From NCBI GenBank assembly GCA_964565715.1, contig CAZMGG010000081.1, forward strand, positions 1-25,957: a stretch of 25,957 bases of DNA, written 5' to 3'. Position 1 is the first letter of the stretch, and every line of letters starts with the position of its first letter. This document shows, one piece after another, positions 13,713 to 21,931 of this stretch. The notes beneath the pieces are model-generated. The model saw only the letters and a program-made list of their open reading frames with translations, was not told the origin of the DNA and did not search any database. This DNA is from CAZMGG01 sp964565715. Its GTDB lineage: Bacteria; Planctomycetota; UBA1135; UBA2386. The translations under genes were made by a program, and so were the position numbers.

Positions 13713-14798
13713 ATGACCACCACCCGACACCCGTTCGCCGCCGCCGTCGTCCTGGCGCTGGCGTTCACCGCGACCGGCCGCGCGCAGACCAGCGAGCTGT
13801 TCCTGATGGCCGGCGACCAGTCGACCTTCCACGTCATCCAGGGCGGCGTGCGTCTGCGGTCCTGGTCGGTGGCGCCCGGCTCGGCCCAGTACCAGTACCC
13901 CATCGCCGTGACCAACGTCATCCGCACGACCGGCGCCAACGTCAACGAGATCGGCGCCCAGTACGACCTCAACGGCAACGACCTGACCCTGCGCTTTCCC
14001 CACCCCGCCGGCACCGCGCGCTGCTGGGACGGCACCACCGACGGCGTCAACAACTACGCCATCGACGGCGCCGGCGCGATCTTCCGCTTCCAGTCGGACT
14101 GGACCAATCCCGTGCAGCTGTTCTCGGTCAGCAGCTTCGGCGGCATCGCCTACGACGGGACCACCAACTCGCTCTGGGTGTCGCTGTGGACCGGCAACAC
14201 GATCACCAACTACACCATGACCGGCACGGTGATCAGCTCCTTCAACGCCGGCCACCAGCGCAACATGGCGCTGGCGCTCGACCCCGCCGACGGCACCCTG
14301 TGGCTGCACGACCGCAACGCGACGGGCACCTACGAGCAGTGGAGCCGGACCGGCACGCTGCTGTCGCGCATCGCCGTGCCCGGCATGGCCGGGCAGAACT
14401 GTCTCGGCGGCGAGTTCGCGCTCGGCGGCTTCGCCGTGTGCAGCTTCCGGAACGGGACGGGGATCAATCCGGCCGACTACGCCTGCGTCACGCGGCCGGT
14501 GCTGGGGACCGCCTGGACGACGTCGTTCAACCCGAATGCGAACACGGCGCTGACCAGCCTGGCGATGGGGACCGGCGGGCCGACGACCGGGCCGATCATG
14601 TTCGGCGGCGAGGTGCTGGTCGCGCTCACGGCCGGTCCGCTGCTGCTGTTCGGGTCGGGCAACCTGTCGGTGGCCATTCCCAACAACCAGGTGCTGAGCG
14701 GTCTCCGGCTCTCGACCCAGGGCGTGCGGCTCGACATCCTGGCCAGCGGCCTGCAGCCCGTGCTGCTGAACGCGCAGGACATCCAGCTCGGGCTCTGA
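13713..14798 (+). CDS. Secreted protein, beta-propeller-like
   Basis: The product is 361 aa with a signal peptide (AAAVVLALAFTATGRAQ). The mature part is Gly/Asn/Thr-rich and beta-stranded, with recurring phrases such as GIAYDGTTNSLWVSLWTG, MALALDPADGTLWLHD and GTYEQWSRTGTLLSRI. These are typical of blades that follow a time- or event-dependent quantity in Planctomycetota secreted proteins. The C-terminal LDILASGLQPVLLNAQD may be a domain for cell-surface sorting, but this is inferred. There are no catalytic motifs. It is divergent from the FG-GAP gene and convergent with the esterase gene, 25 bases away. Confidence 0.75.
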   Translation: MTTTRHPFAAAVVLALAFTATGRAQTSELFLMAGDQSTFHVIQGGVRLRSWSVAPGSAQYQYPIAVTNVIRTTGANVNEIGAQYDLNGNDLTLRFPHPAGTARCWDGTTDGVNNYAIDGAGAIFRFQSDWTNPVQLFSVSSFGGIAYDGTTNSLWVSLWTGNTITNYTMTGTVISSFNAGHQRNMALALDPADGTLWLHDRNATGTYEQWSRTGTLLSRIAVPGMAGQNCLGGEFALGGFAVCSFRNGTGINPADYACVTRPVLGTAWTTSFNPNANTALTSLAMGTGGPTTGPIMFGGEVLVALTAGPLLLFGSGNLSVAIPNNQVLSGLRLSTQGVRLDILASGLQPVLLNAQDIQLGL

Positions 14799-14823
14799 GG
14801 CGGGCCGGCGCGGCCTGGGGCGC

Positions 14824-16710
14824 CTACCGGCCGTTGCCGTGCTGCTCCAGCAGCGCCCGCGCCTCCGCGAGCCGCCGGCGCAGGTCCTCGCCCTGCAGGG
14901 CCTTCTGGATGCGGGCGCGCTGCGCACGGGTGGGTCGGCCCGGTTCGACCTGCTCCTCGCCGAGCACGCCGAGCGGCACCTCCTCCATGCGCCAGCGGTC
15001 GCTGCGCTGGGTGGCGAACGGCAGGTCGTTGTGGTCGGCGGACTGCAGGTTGCCCATCGGATTGCGCGCCCAGGCGTAGCGGAAGTGCACCGGGGCCGGC
15101 ACCAGGGAGCTGGAGAGCACCAGCACGCGGCGGTTCTTCTGCGGCCGGTCGTTGCGGTCGTTCACCTCCAGCCACTGCGCCAGGGCCGGCTGGAAGCGCC
15201 GGTCCTCGCCGGCGATCGCGAACCCCTCGATGGCCGCATTGGTGTCGTCGGCGGCCACCTCGCGGTCGAAGTGCAGCACCAGCGTGCCGTCCTGGGCCTG
15301 CATCTTCGTGCAGACCGGCGGCCGCCAGCGGATCTCCTTGTCGAGCCCATACTGCGTGGCCAGCGCCCAGCGAGAGATCCGTTCGCCCACCGGGATCTTC
15401 TGCTGCGGGTGGTACCACGAGCGCCGCTGGTCGTAGCTGCACGCGTAGCCGACCGTGCGGTCGCCGGCCGCCACCAGTTCGAGGAACGTCTGGTACTGCG
15501 CCTCGCGGATGTAGACGCCGTCGTCGAGCATCGAGGCGACGAAGTTGTCGCGCGTCTGCCGCGCCGCGTCGGTGCACAGCCCGATGATGCCGAACGGCAG
15601 CGCCGGGTCGCCGAACGCCGCCCGCCAGGCGCCGATCATCGGCGCGAACACCTCGCGGTAGAACGCGCCGCAGGCCGAACCGCCGTTGGCGTTGTTGTAG
15701 CCCTGGTGCCAGATCGCGCCCTTGATGGCGAGCCCCGCGAGCGGCGCGATCATGCCGTTGTAGCAGGTGCCCGGCCGGTTCGTGTCCCACGCCGGGCCCG
15801 GCCGCAGGTCGGTGGGTTGCTGCCAGTCGGCCGGGATCGCCTCGCCGCGCTCCTGCCGGTGCCGCACCCGGGCTGTGTGGTCGCGTTGCCGCTGCGCCAG
15901 GTCCTGTGCCGCGTCCCACGTCGCCACGCGCTGGTCCCAGTCGGCCAGCAGGGCCCGGACCTCGGGCCCGTCGATGCCGCGCAGCACCGGCTCGGGCGTC
16001 CAGGTCTCCACCGTGGTGCCGCCGCGCGAGGCGTCGATCACGCCGATCGGGATCCGGCTCGCCAGGTGGATGCGGCGCGCGAAGACATAGCCGATCGCCG
16101 AGAATTCGCGCACGCTGGCCGGACTGCACACCTCCCAGTCGCCCTTGCGGAAGTGGCGCCCGAACCAGTCGCTCCATTCATGGAGGCGCGGGAAGCCGTG
16201 GCGCACGTCGGGTCCCTGGGGCGCGGGCACGGTCAGCAGGCGGATCTGCGGCAGGTTGGCCGAGACGATCTCGAGCCAGCCGTTGTCCACGCTCTCCAGC
16301 GGGAACTCCATGTTGCTCTGGCCGCCCAGCAGCCAGACGTCGCCGACCAGCACGTTCTCGAGCGTCAGCGTGCGGTCCTTGCCTGCGACCGTCAGCACGC
16401 GCGGCTCGGCGCTGGCCTGGCGCGCCGCCAGGGTCACCGACCAGGCGCGGTCGGCGGAGGCGGTCGCTGCCTGCTGTTCACCGTCGAAGGTCACCTGCAC
16501 GCGCTCCCCCGGCGCCGCGTGGCCCCACACCCGGATCGGCTTGTCCCGCTGCAGCACCATGTTGGTCTGGAACAGGTTGTGGACGCACAGACCCTCGCCG
16601 ATGGCGGGCACGTCGATGACGTCGGACCGGGGCATGTCCTGCTGGGCGAGGACGGCGCCCGGCAGGAGGAACGCGAGGGCGAGGCGGAGGATGGTGGGGG
16701 CGAGGGTCAT
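14824..16710 (-). CDS. Sialate O-acetylesterase-type SGNH hydrolase
   Basis: The product is 628 aa with a signal peptide (residues 1 to about 22, ending AVLAQ). The block I signature LLGGQSNMEFPL places the nucleophile at Ser132. KGAIWHQGYNNANGG corresponds to the family IWYQGESNA block, with Glu replaced by Tyr but the Asn kept. YDQRRSWYHPQQK, followed by RWALATQYG, supplies a candidate catalytic Asp/His near residues 427-435. Family members remove O-acetyl groups from sialic acid or from polysaccharides such as xylan, and the natural substrate here is unknown. It is 27 bases downstream of the DUF6288 gene on the same strand and probably in its operon. Confidence 0.85.
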   Translation of the reverse strand: MTLAPTILRLALAFLLPGAVLAQQDMPRSDVIDVPAIGEGLCVHNLFQTNMVLQRDKPIRVWGHAAPGERVQVTFDGEQQAATASADRAWSVTLAARQASAEPRVLTVAGKDRTLTLENVLVGDVWLLGGQSNMEFPLESVDNGWLEIVSANLPQIRLLTVPAPQGPDVRHGFPRLHEWSDWFGRHFRKGDWEVCSPASVREFSAIGYVFARRIHLASRIPIGVIDASRGGTTVETWTPEPVLRGIDGPEVRALLADWDQRVATWDAAQDLAQRQRDHTARVRHRQERGEAIPADWQQPTDLRPGPAWDTNRPGTCYNGMIAPLAGLAIKGAIWHQGYNNANGGSACGAFYREVFAPMIGAWRAAFGDPALPFGIIGLCTDAARQTRDNFVASMLDDGVYIREAQYQTFLELVAAGDRTVGYACSYDQRRSWYHPQQKIPVGERISRWALATQYGLDKEIRWRPPVCTKMQAQDGTLVLHFDREVAADDTNAAIEGFAIAGEDRRFQPALAQWLEVNDRNDRPQKNRRVLVLSSSLVPAPVHFRYAWARNPMGNLQSADHNDLPFATQRSDRWRMEEVPLGVLGEEQVEPGRPTRAQRARIQKALQGEDLRRRLAEARALLEQHGNGR

Positions 16711-16737
16711 GGTCGGGCTCGGGTGGACGCTGCGGAG

Positions 16738-19140
16738 CTACTGGATCCGGATCAGCGCCGGCTTGTCGGTGGCCTGCTCGATCCTGCGCACTGCCTCGCG
16801 CACGGCGGTGGCCTTCGCCAGGCTCAGCTTCTTCGGGAAGTCCTGCTCCTCGCGCTCGAAGAAGTCGGCGATGCGCAGCAGCTCGGGAACGTGGACCTGC
16901 GCGTGCGCGCCGTAGCGCTGCAGGATGGCGAGCACCTCGGGCACCCGCTTCTCGCTGCCGTGCTGCTTCTGGTGCCGCAGGTAGTGCACGCAGGCGGCGA
17001 GACCTTCCTCGATGCGGTGGCTGGCCAGCAGCTCGAGGCCCGCCATCCGGATGCCGTCGGCGAACATGATGCCGCTCGGCGCCGACTCCACGGTCGCCGC
17101 CAGGATGTCGGGCAGCAGCGGCCGCAGTTCCTCCAGGGTCAGTTGCCCGTACACCGTTTCCAGCGCGCTGCGGGCCCGGCCGTCCTCGTTGCGCAACCCG
17201 GCGCGGATCGCGGCCCGCAACGCGTCGCGGTCGACGCCGTCCAGCGAGCGCCGCAGCAGGCCCTCGCGCCGGTCGAACAGCACGAAGCACAGATACCGCT
17301 GCTCCATGCCGCGCGGGTCCTCGGGGGTGCGGGCCAGCGTCGCCAGCAGCTCGGGCAACACCGGCATGCTGGCCTTGCCGATCCGGCCGAGCGCCTGCGC
17401 CGCCTTCACCCGCAGCCAGAGATCCGGGTGCTGCAGGCACTCGCGCAGGGCCGGAACGGCCGCGCCGGCGCGTTCGCCGAGCCGCGCCAGGGCCTGGCAG
17501 GCGCCGAGCCGCGCGTGCAGGTCGGGCTCGGCGAGCATCGCCACGAGATCGGGCACCACCGCCTCCCGTTCGCGGGTCAGCGCCAGTGCCGCCCGCTCGC
17601 GCACCACCGGCGACCAGCTGCGCAGCCGTTGCAGCAGCTCGGTCCGGTCGAGGGCCATGTAGGCGGCGACCCGGTCGCGGTTGTTCCAGCCGCGGCCGTC
17701 CTTGATCAGCGCCGCGGCGCTGGCTTCGTCGACCGGCATGGCGCTGCTCGGCCGGGCACCGGTGAGCCGGAGCTTCTGCAACGGCATCGCACAGGCCAGC
17801 AGGTAGGCGCCGGTCGCGTCCCAGCGCGCGTACTTGTCGTTCTTCTCCTCCGGCGGTCCCTGGTGGGCGAACGAGCCGTCCCAGCGCCGCGCCAGGTCGA
17901 AGTACCAGGCGCCGTACTCCTGCATCCAGGCGCCGGTGGCGCTGGGCCCCGAGCGCGCGATGCCGGGCATCGCCCACAGCAGGTTGAAGAAGTTGCCGGT
18001 ATGGCCGGTGTCGCGTTCGGCGCCGTGCGAGGCCGTGCCCATCCGCGAGAAGAACGTCGCCGCCTCGCCGTCGCCGAGCAGGTCGAACAACACCGCCGCC
18101 ATCCCGCACTTGCCGTTGTCCTCGTGCGCCTCGATCCACGGATCGTGATCGCCGTACGGGACCGCACCCTTGCCGACGTAGAAGCGCAGCAGGTTCTGGC
18201 TGCGCGTGATGGCGCGGTCCAGCGCCGGATCGTCGACGCCGGCCTCGCGCGCCAGCACCAGCGCGATGGTGAGCGGGATGCCCGGCGAGTTCATCATGCC
18301 GTAGCCGCCCAGCCGGCCGTCGGGCAGCGCGTAGCGGTGGCCCCAGGAACCGACCCGGCTCTGGCCGTGGGCGGCTTCCAGCGCGATGCGCTTCAGGCCC
18401 GGCAGGACGGAGCGGTCGCCGGTGGCCAGCACGTACTCGGCGAGCAGGATGCCGACGTAGCCGTTGTGCCAGGTCTCCAAGCCGTCGGCGGTGAACTGTG
18501 CCGCCCATCCGGCCTCGCGGCGGAGCAGGGGAAGGTGCTCCTGGTCGCCGCTGGCCAGCAGCGCCAGCGCGTTGAGGCTGCGCACGATCGGTTCGGCGCG
18601 GTAGGACTTCTGCGCCATGCGTGCGGCGAGCGCCTTGCAGCCCTGCTGCAGGATGCGCTGGGACTTGGGGCAGTCGAACGGCGCGGTCCTGCTGTAGGTG
18701 CCCAGCACGGGGAGCTGCACGGTGACGGTGCTGGTCTCGCCGGCGCGCCAGCGCAGCAGTTCGAGCCGGCCGTTGCCTTCCTCGGTCTCGGCGGCGGTCA
18801 GCGCCTGGCCCAGTTCGGTGCGCGGGTCGTGGGCGAAGCGTCTGCCGCCGGCACCCAGCAGCACGTCGCCGGGCGCGAGGATGGAATCGGCGGGGGAGCC
18901 CTTGGCGACCTCGGTGATCGCGATCTGCCGCGCCCGCGAGGTGACGAGCTTCTCGGAATGCATCCAACCGCGCGCGCCGGTGGCGCCGAGGTTCCAGTCG
19001 TGCTCGGCGTTGGCCGGGCGCTGGCCGCCGGCGGTCAGGTCTGGCGGCGCCGGCGGCGCCTGGGCGGTCGCGTTCTGGATGGCGGGCAGCAGCGCGAACA
19101 GGACGACGGTGGTGAGGAGGCGCGGAAGCGAGGCGGGCAT
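16738..19140 (-). CDS. DUF6288 protein with PDZ-like and HEAT-type regions
   Basis: The product is 800 aa with a signal peptide (residues 1-27). The N-terminal segment EHDWNLGATGARGWMHSEKL, then AITEVAKGSPADSILAPGDV, is the DUF6288 signature and includes a PDZ-like fold that normally binds C-termini. A central all-alpha region (KSQRILQQGCKALAARMA, then GYGMMNSPGIPLTIALVL) resembles terpenoid-cyclase-type alpha toroids. The C-terminal third contains HEAT-like repeats (LVAMLAEPDLHARLGACQAL, ALRECLQHPDLWLRVKAAQA). It is an exported, probably protein-binding scaffold of unknown role. A TATGGT element lies eight bases before the ATG. The esterase follows in the same direction. Confidence 0.85.
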   Translation of the reverse strand: MPASLPRLLTTVVLFALLPAIQNATAQAPPAPPDLTAGGQRPANAEHDWNLGATGARGWMHSEKLVTSRARQIAITEVAKGSPADSILAPGDVLLGAGGRRFAHDPRTELGQALTAAETEEGNGRLELLRWRAGETSTVTVQLPVLGTYSRTAPFDCPKSQRILQQGCKALAARMAQKSYRAEPIVRSLNALALLASGDQEHLPLLRREAGWAAQFTADGLETWHNGYVGILLAEYVLATGDRSVLPGLKRIALEAAHGQSRVGSWGHRYALPDGRLGGYGMMNSPGIPLTIALVLAREAGVDDPALDRAITRSQNLLRFYVGKGAVPYGDHDPWIEAHEDNGKCGMAAVLFDLLGDGEAATFFSRMGTASHGAERDTGHTGNFFNLLWAMPGIARSGPSATGAWMQEYGAWYFDLARRWDGSFAHQGPPEEKNDKYARWDATGAYLLACAMPLQKLRLTGARPSSAMPVDEASAAALIKDGRGWNNRDRVAAYMALDRTELLQRLRSWSPVVRERAALALTREREAVVPDLVAMLAEPDLHARLGACQALARLGERAGAAVPALRECLQHPDLWLRVKAAQALGRIGKASMPVLPELLATLARTPEDPRGMEQRYLCFVLFDRREGLLRRSLDGVDRDALRAAIRAGLRNEDGRARSALETVYGQLTLEELRPLLPDILAATVESAPSGIMFADGIRMAGLELLASHRIEEGLAACVHYLRHQKQHGSEKRVPEVLAILQRYGAHAQVHVPELLRIADFFEREEQDFPKKLSLAKATAVREAVRRIEQATDKPALIRIQ

Positions 19141-19161
19141 GGGCGGTCACCATAGTCGACG
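19107..19161 (+). repeat. 55-bp duplication flanking the N gap, left copy
   Basis: This segment is identical over 55 bp to 19262-19316. It covers the first codons and promoter region of the DUF6288 gene. Its length equals the 55-bp exact match at the window start, the overlap expected between neighbouring contigs of a de Bruijn assembly. The gap is therefore probably an artefact. Confidence 0.85.
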
Positions 19162-19261
19162 NNNNNNNNNNNNNNNNNNNNNNNNNNNNNNNNNNNNNNN
19201 NNNNNNNNNNNNNNNNNNNNNNNNNNNNNNNNNNNNNNNNNNNNNNNNNNNNNNNNNNNNN
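19162..19261. other. Scaffold gap (100 N), probably closed
   Basis: One hundred N. Identical 55-bp sequences on both sides show the contigs overlap rather than being separated. The true distance between the DUF6288 start and the VOC gene would then be about 134 bp. Confidence 0.8.
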
Positions 19262-19316
19262 CGGTGGTGAGGAGGCGCGGAAGCGAGGCGGGCATGGGCG
19301 GTCACCATAGTCGACG
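19262..19316 (+). repeat. 55-bp duplication flanking the N gap, right copy
   Basis: This is an exact copy of 19107-19161. The apparent second start of a DUF6288 gene here is a product of this overlap, not a gene. Confidence 0.85.
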
Positions 19317-19429
19317 ATGACCGGCCGAAACCGCGAGCACTTGCCGTCGGGCGCCGTTGCCGCGTAGTCCTGGTCCGCCGGTGGGCGCTGGCGTTACCCT
19401 GCGCCAACCGAGCGCGAAGTACTGGTCTG

Positions 19430-19804
19430 ATGTCGATCGTTCCCGTGGTCCGGTGCCGTTGCATGGACGCCTCCCTGGCGTTCTATGCCGGCATCCTCGA
19501 TTTCACCTGTGTCGAGCGCGTCGGCCAGGGGGATCCGGCGTTCGGCGTCCTCGAGCGGGATGGCGCGCTGCTGTTCCTGTCGAGCCATGCCGGCGATGGG
19601 ACGATCGGGCAGGCCATCGTCATCCGCGTCGCCGACGTCGATGCGGTGTTCGATGCCGTGCGCCGGCGTGGCCTGCGGACGCCGGGCGACCCGGCGGCGC
19701 CCCGGGAGGTGCATGAAGGGCCCCTCGACCAGAGCTGGGGGACGCGCGAGTTCTACGTGGACGATCCCGACGGCAACACGCTGCGCTTCGTGCAGGGCCT
19801 GTGA
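19430..19804 (+). CDS. VOC-family (glyoxalase/bleomycin-resistance-like) protein
   Basis: The product is 124 aa. It has the two-module VOC pattern of RCRCMDASLAFYAGILDF and, at the C-terminus, WGTREFYVDDPDGNTLRF. The latter matches the bleomycin-resistance/glyoxalase motif with a Glu that serves as metal ligand in many members. HAGDGTIGQAIVIRVADVD forms the mid-domain strand. The family includes antibiotic-binding proteins, isomerases and dioxygenases, and no specific function can be assigned. No Shine-Dalgarno is visible. It starts a plus-strand run of four genes. Confidence 0.8.
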   Translation: MSIVPVVRCRCMDASLAFYAGILDFTCVERVGQGDPAFGVLERDGALLFLSSHAGDGTIGQAIVIRVADVDAVFDAVRRRGLRTPGDPAAPREVHEGPLDQSWGTREFYVDDPDGNTLRFVQGL

Positions 19805-19850
19805 AGCCTGAGGTGGAACCCGGATTTGCGGCCACCGACAATCCCCGGCC

Positions 19851-20216
19851 ATGCGGATCGAGTACCTGGAGATCGTCACTCCCGAGGTCGAGGCGACCTG
19901 CGCCCTCTACGAACGGTTGCACGGCGTGACCTTCGGCGCGGCGGTGGCGGCGCTGGGCAACGCGCGGACGGCAGCGCTGGCGTCGGGCGGGCGCATCGGC
20001 GTGCGCGCGCCGATGCATCCTTCCGAGGCGCCGGTGGTGCGGCCGTACCTGCTGGTGGACGACGTCGATGCCGCGACCGCGGCGGCTGTGGCGGCGGGCG
20101 CCGAAGTCGCGCACCCGCCGTTCGACCTGCCGGGCCAGGGCCGCTTCGCGATCCTGGTGAAGGGCGGAGTCCAGCACGGCCTCTGGCAGCGCCCGGGCGA
20201 ACGCAGGGCACGGTGA
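19851..20216 (+). CDS. VOC-family protein, second
   Basis: The product is 121 aa. It opens MRIEYLEIVTPEVEATCALY, a VOC beta-alpha start, and continues with VVRPYLLVDDVDAATAAAVA and FAILVKGGVQHGLWQ. This layout is common in short predicted enzyme-related VOC proteins. The metal-binding Glu positions are less clear than in the gene before it. The stop TGA overlaps the GTG start of the acyl-carrier-like gene in GTGA, so expression is coupled. Confidence 0.75.
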   Translation: MRIEYLEIVTPEVEATCALYERLHGVTFGAAVAALGNARTAALASGGRIGVRAPMHPSEAPVVRPYLLVDDVDAATAAAVAAGAEVAHPPFDLPGQGRFAILVKGGVQHGLWQRPGERRAR

Positions 20217-20482
20217 CGCCGATGGGCCTGGACTCGGTGGAGTTGATGATGGCGATCGAGGACGAGTTCGAACTGCGCATCCCCAACGCGGACGCCGCCG
20301 GCCTCGTCGTCCTGGGCGACATGCATGCCTATCTCGTCGGTGCGCTGCGGGCCCGCGGGCAGACGGTGGACCCCGACGACGTCTGGCGCCGCATGACTGC
20401 CATCCTCGTGACCCAGAATGGGGTGGATCCCGCCCGTATCACGCCGGCGACCAACTTCGTCGTGGACCTGGGCATCAACTGA
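20213..20482 (+). CDS. Acyl-carrier-like protein, apparently circularly permuted
   Basis: The product is 89 aa. The N-terminus MGLDSVELMMAIEDEFELRI carries the D-S-V 4'-phosphopantetheine attachment motif followed by the helix II-III pattern normally in the second half of an ACP. The C-terminal half VWRRMTAILVTQNGVDPARI, then TPATNFVVDLGIN, reads like helix I and the loop that normally precede D-S. The two halves therefore occur in reversed order and the chain ends at the residues that would precede the Ser. The GTG start overlaps the VOC stop; ATG 20222 is an alternative. If functional it would carry an acyl group, though the partner enzyme is unknown. Confidence 0.65.
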   Translation: MTPMGLDSVELMMAIEDEFELRIPNADAAGLVVLGDMHAYLVGALRARGQTVDPDDVWRRMTAILVTQNGVDPARITPATNFVVDLGIN

Positions 20483-20493
20483 CGGAGTTCCCG

Positions 20494-21243
20494 ATGGCAG
20501 CACCTGACCCCGACGATCTCGATCCCGACCGCGACGACCCGGATCCCGAGCCGCGGCCGCCCGACCCAGCGCGCGTCGCGGCCCGGGCGGCGGTCCTGGC
20601 CGCGGTCTCGTGCCGTGGACTGATCGAGCAGGATGCCGCGGAACCGCAGGCCGAGGAGTTCCGGCGCTCGGTGCGGGAATGGCTCGGCCGGATCGGCGCG
20701 GATGCCGAGGCGGAAGCGGCCGAACTGCGCATCCTCGACCTGCCCCTGGGCCAACTCACGTCCCGGGAGGCCATGGATGCCGGCTGGCGCTCCGAGGGCC
20801 TCGTGGTGCTGGCGTGGGCGCTCGGGCGCACCGCGCTGCCGGCGTTCTCGGCGATGTGCAACCCCAGCGACGTGGCCAACGCGCTGGGCTTCCTGCAGCC
20901 GCGCGAGGCGACCGTGCTGGCGGCGCCGACGTTGCGCGCGGTGGCCGAGATCGACGGCATGGAGCACCACTACCTGACGGTGCACTGGCGGATCCGCGAG
21001 TTCGGGCTGCGGCGGCGGGCGATCGACTTCGCCGCCTACATCGCGAAGTGCCAGTGGGGGCCGCTGTCGGCCGCCGGGCTCACGCTGGTGGACGGGGAAC
21101 TCGCCATCGACGGCGTGGCCCTGCCGAACGTCGAGCCCGGGCGGTTGCAGGCGGTGCGCAGCATCGTCCAGGAACGCCATCAAGCGCTGAACTGGCTCGC
21201 CGGCTGGGAGCCGGTCTACAGTGCGGTGACCACCGACACCTGA
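20494..21243 (+). CDS. DUF4272 domain protein
   Basis: The product is 249 aa. An acidic N-terminus (DPDDLDPDRDDPDPEPRPPD) is followed by RVAARAAVLAAVSCRGLIEQ and, at about residues 80-110, LTSREAMDAGWRSEGLVVLAWALG. That last pattern is the DUF4272 signature (WR-x-E-x-L/x-x-L-WALG). The C-terminal half contains YLTVHWRIREFGLRRRAIDF. The function is unknown; DUF4272 is often found beside SMI1/KNR4-type and immunity-like proteins. The TGA stop is immediately followed by the N gap, so anything beyond it is not visible. Confidence 0.7.
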   Translation: MAAPDPDDLDPDRDDPDPEPRPPDPARVAARAAVLAAVSCRGLIEQDAAEPQAEEFRRSVREWLGRIGADAEAEAAELRILDLPLGQLTSREAMDAGWRSEGLVVLAWALGRTALPAFSAMCNPSDVANALGFLQPREATVLAAPTLRAVAEIDGMEHHYLTVHWRIREFGLRRRAIDFAAYIAKCQWGPLSAAGLTLVDGELAIDGVALPNVEPGRLQAVRSIVQERHQALNWLAGWEPVYSAVTTDT

Positions 21244-21343
21244 NNNNNNNNNNNNNNNNNNNNNNNNNNNNNNNNNNNNNNNNNNNNNNNNNNNNNNNNN
21301 NNNNNNNNNNNNNNNNNNNNNNNNNNNNNNNNNNNNNNNNNNN
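21244..21343. other. Scaffold gap (100 N)
   Basis: One hundred N. The flanks share no overlap, so unknown sequence is missing here, including the 3' end of the nucleotidyltransferase gene. Confidence 0.95.
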
Positions 21344-21765
21344 TCGACGTCGGCCAGATCCTGCTTGCGGCCAGCCAGCTTCTTGTTCTGGATGAGATGT
21401 TGGCGCGAGAGGACCGGTGCTGCGACCTGGCCGAACCTGGCCTGCTTCCGGTCCTGCCAGGCATCCTCGAAGGCGACCCCGTCGATCGCGTTGATCACGT
21501 CGATTCGGACCGGTGGGACGCCGATCTGGAAGATCAGCCCCGGCACCGTGAGGTCGGCGACGCTGAGGTCGTGCAAGGGTGCGCCGAACGCGACCAGTGC
21601 CTGCAGCACGCGGTTGGCGTTGTCGGTGCTGGGCCGCACCAGCACGTCGAGGTCCTTGGTTGCCCGGATCAGCCCGTGCGCCGCCAGCGCGTGGGCGCCG
21701 ACCACCAGATACTCAACGGCGTGGGCGTTGAATGCGGACAACAGATCGCTGAAGTCGGAGTGCAC
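21344..21765 (-). CDS. Nucleotidyltransferase, 3' end in gap
   Basis: At least 140 residues are visible. The motif VVGAHALAAHG followed by RATKDLDVLV (Asp38, Asp40) is the DNA-polymerase-beta-type NTase active site (G-x-x-x-LxxxG, then D-x-D). FGAPLHDLSVADLT and VPPVRIDVINAIDGV are typical of the MNT/AbiEii-related family annotated as nucleotidyltransferase or DUF6036. The end LAGRKQDLADV is near the usual C-terminus, so only a few residues are lost in the gap. Such proteins act as toxins or as regulators that nucleotidylate partner RNases. Its ATG lies inside the 3' end of the upstream small gene, with a 53-bp overlap. Confidence 0.8.
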
Positions 21766-21931
21766 TGGGGTCTTCGTGGTGCCAGGCGTAGCAGAGCCGG
21801 GTCAGCGTCCAGACGGCTTCGATGCGTTCGTCGACCGACATGCTGCGCCAATCCAGGTCGGGCGGCTCGGCTTCGCCAGGTCGGATGACCCGGGTGGTCA
21901 TGCGGCGGTTGCGAGCCTCGCGTTCGGTCAC
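21713..21931 (-). CDS. Small partner protein of the nucleotidyltransferase
   Basis: The product is 72 aa from GTG, or 62 aa from the ATG at 21901. It contains DWRSMSVDERIEAVWTLTRL and ends RLQRSVVRIQRPRR, a pattern I recall immediately upstream of NTases of this type. It would be the antitoxin-like member. The 3' end overlaps the NTase start by 53 bp, which ties their expression together. TAGCAT at 21943-21938 is six bases from the GTG, suggesting a leaderless promoter. Function is inferred from position only. Confidence 0.7.
   Translation of the reverse strand: MTEREARNRRMTTRVIRPGEAEPPDLDWRSMSVDERIEAVWTLTRLCYAWHHEDPSALRLQRSVVRIQRPRR

Noticed and set aside
14839..19155. A 1438-codon plus-strand frame and similar long frames opposite real genes
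   Set aside because: These are antisense shadows of the GC-rich esterase and DUF6288 genes. Their translation is rich in His/Arg/Ala without domains, while the minus-strand frames show signal peptides and family motifs.
19262..19295. Second start of a DUF6288 gene right of the gap
   Set aside because: It is the 55-bp contig overlap of the real start at 19140, not a second gene.
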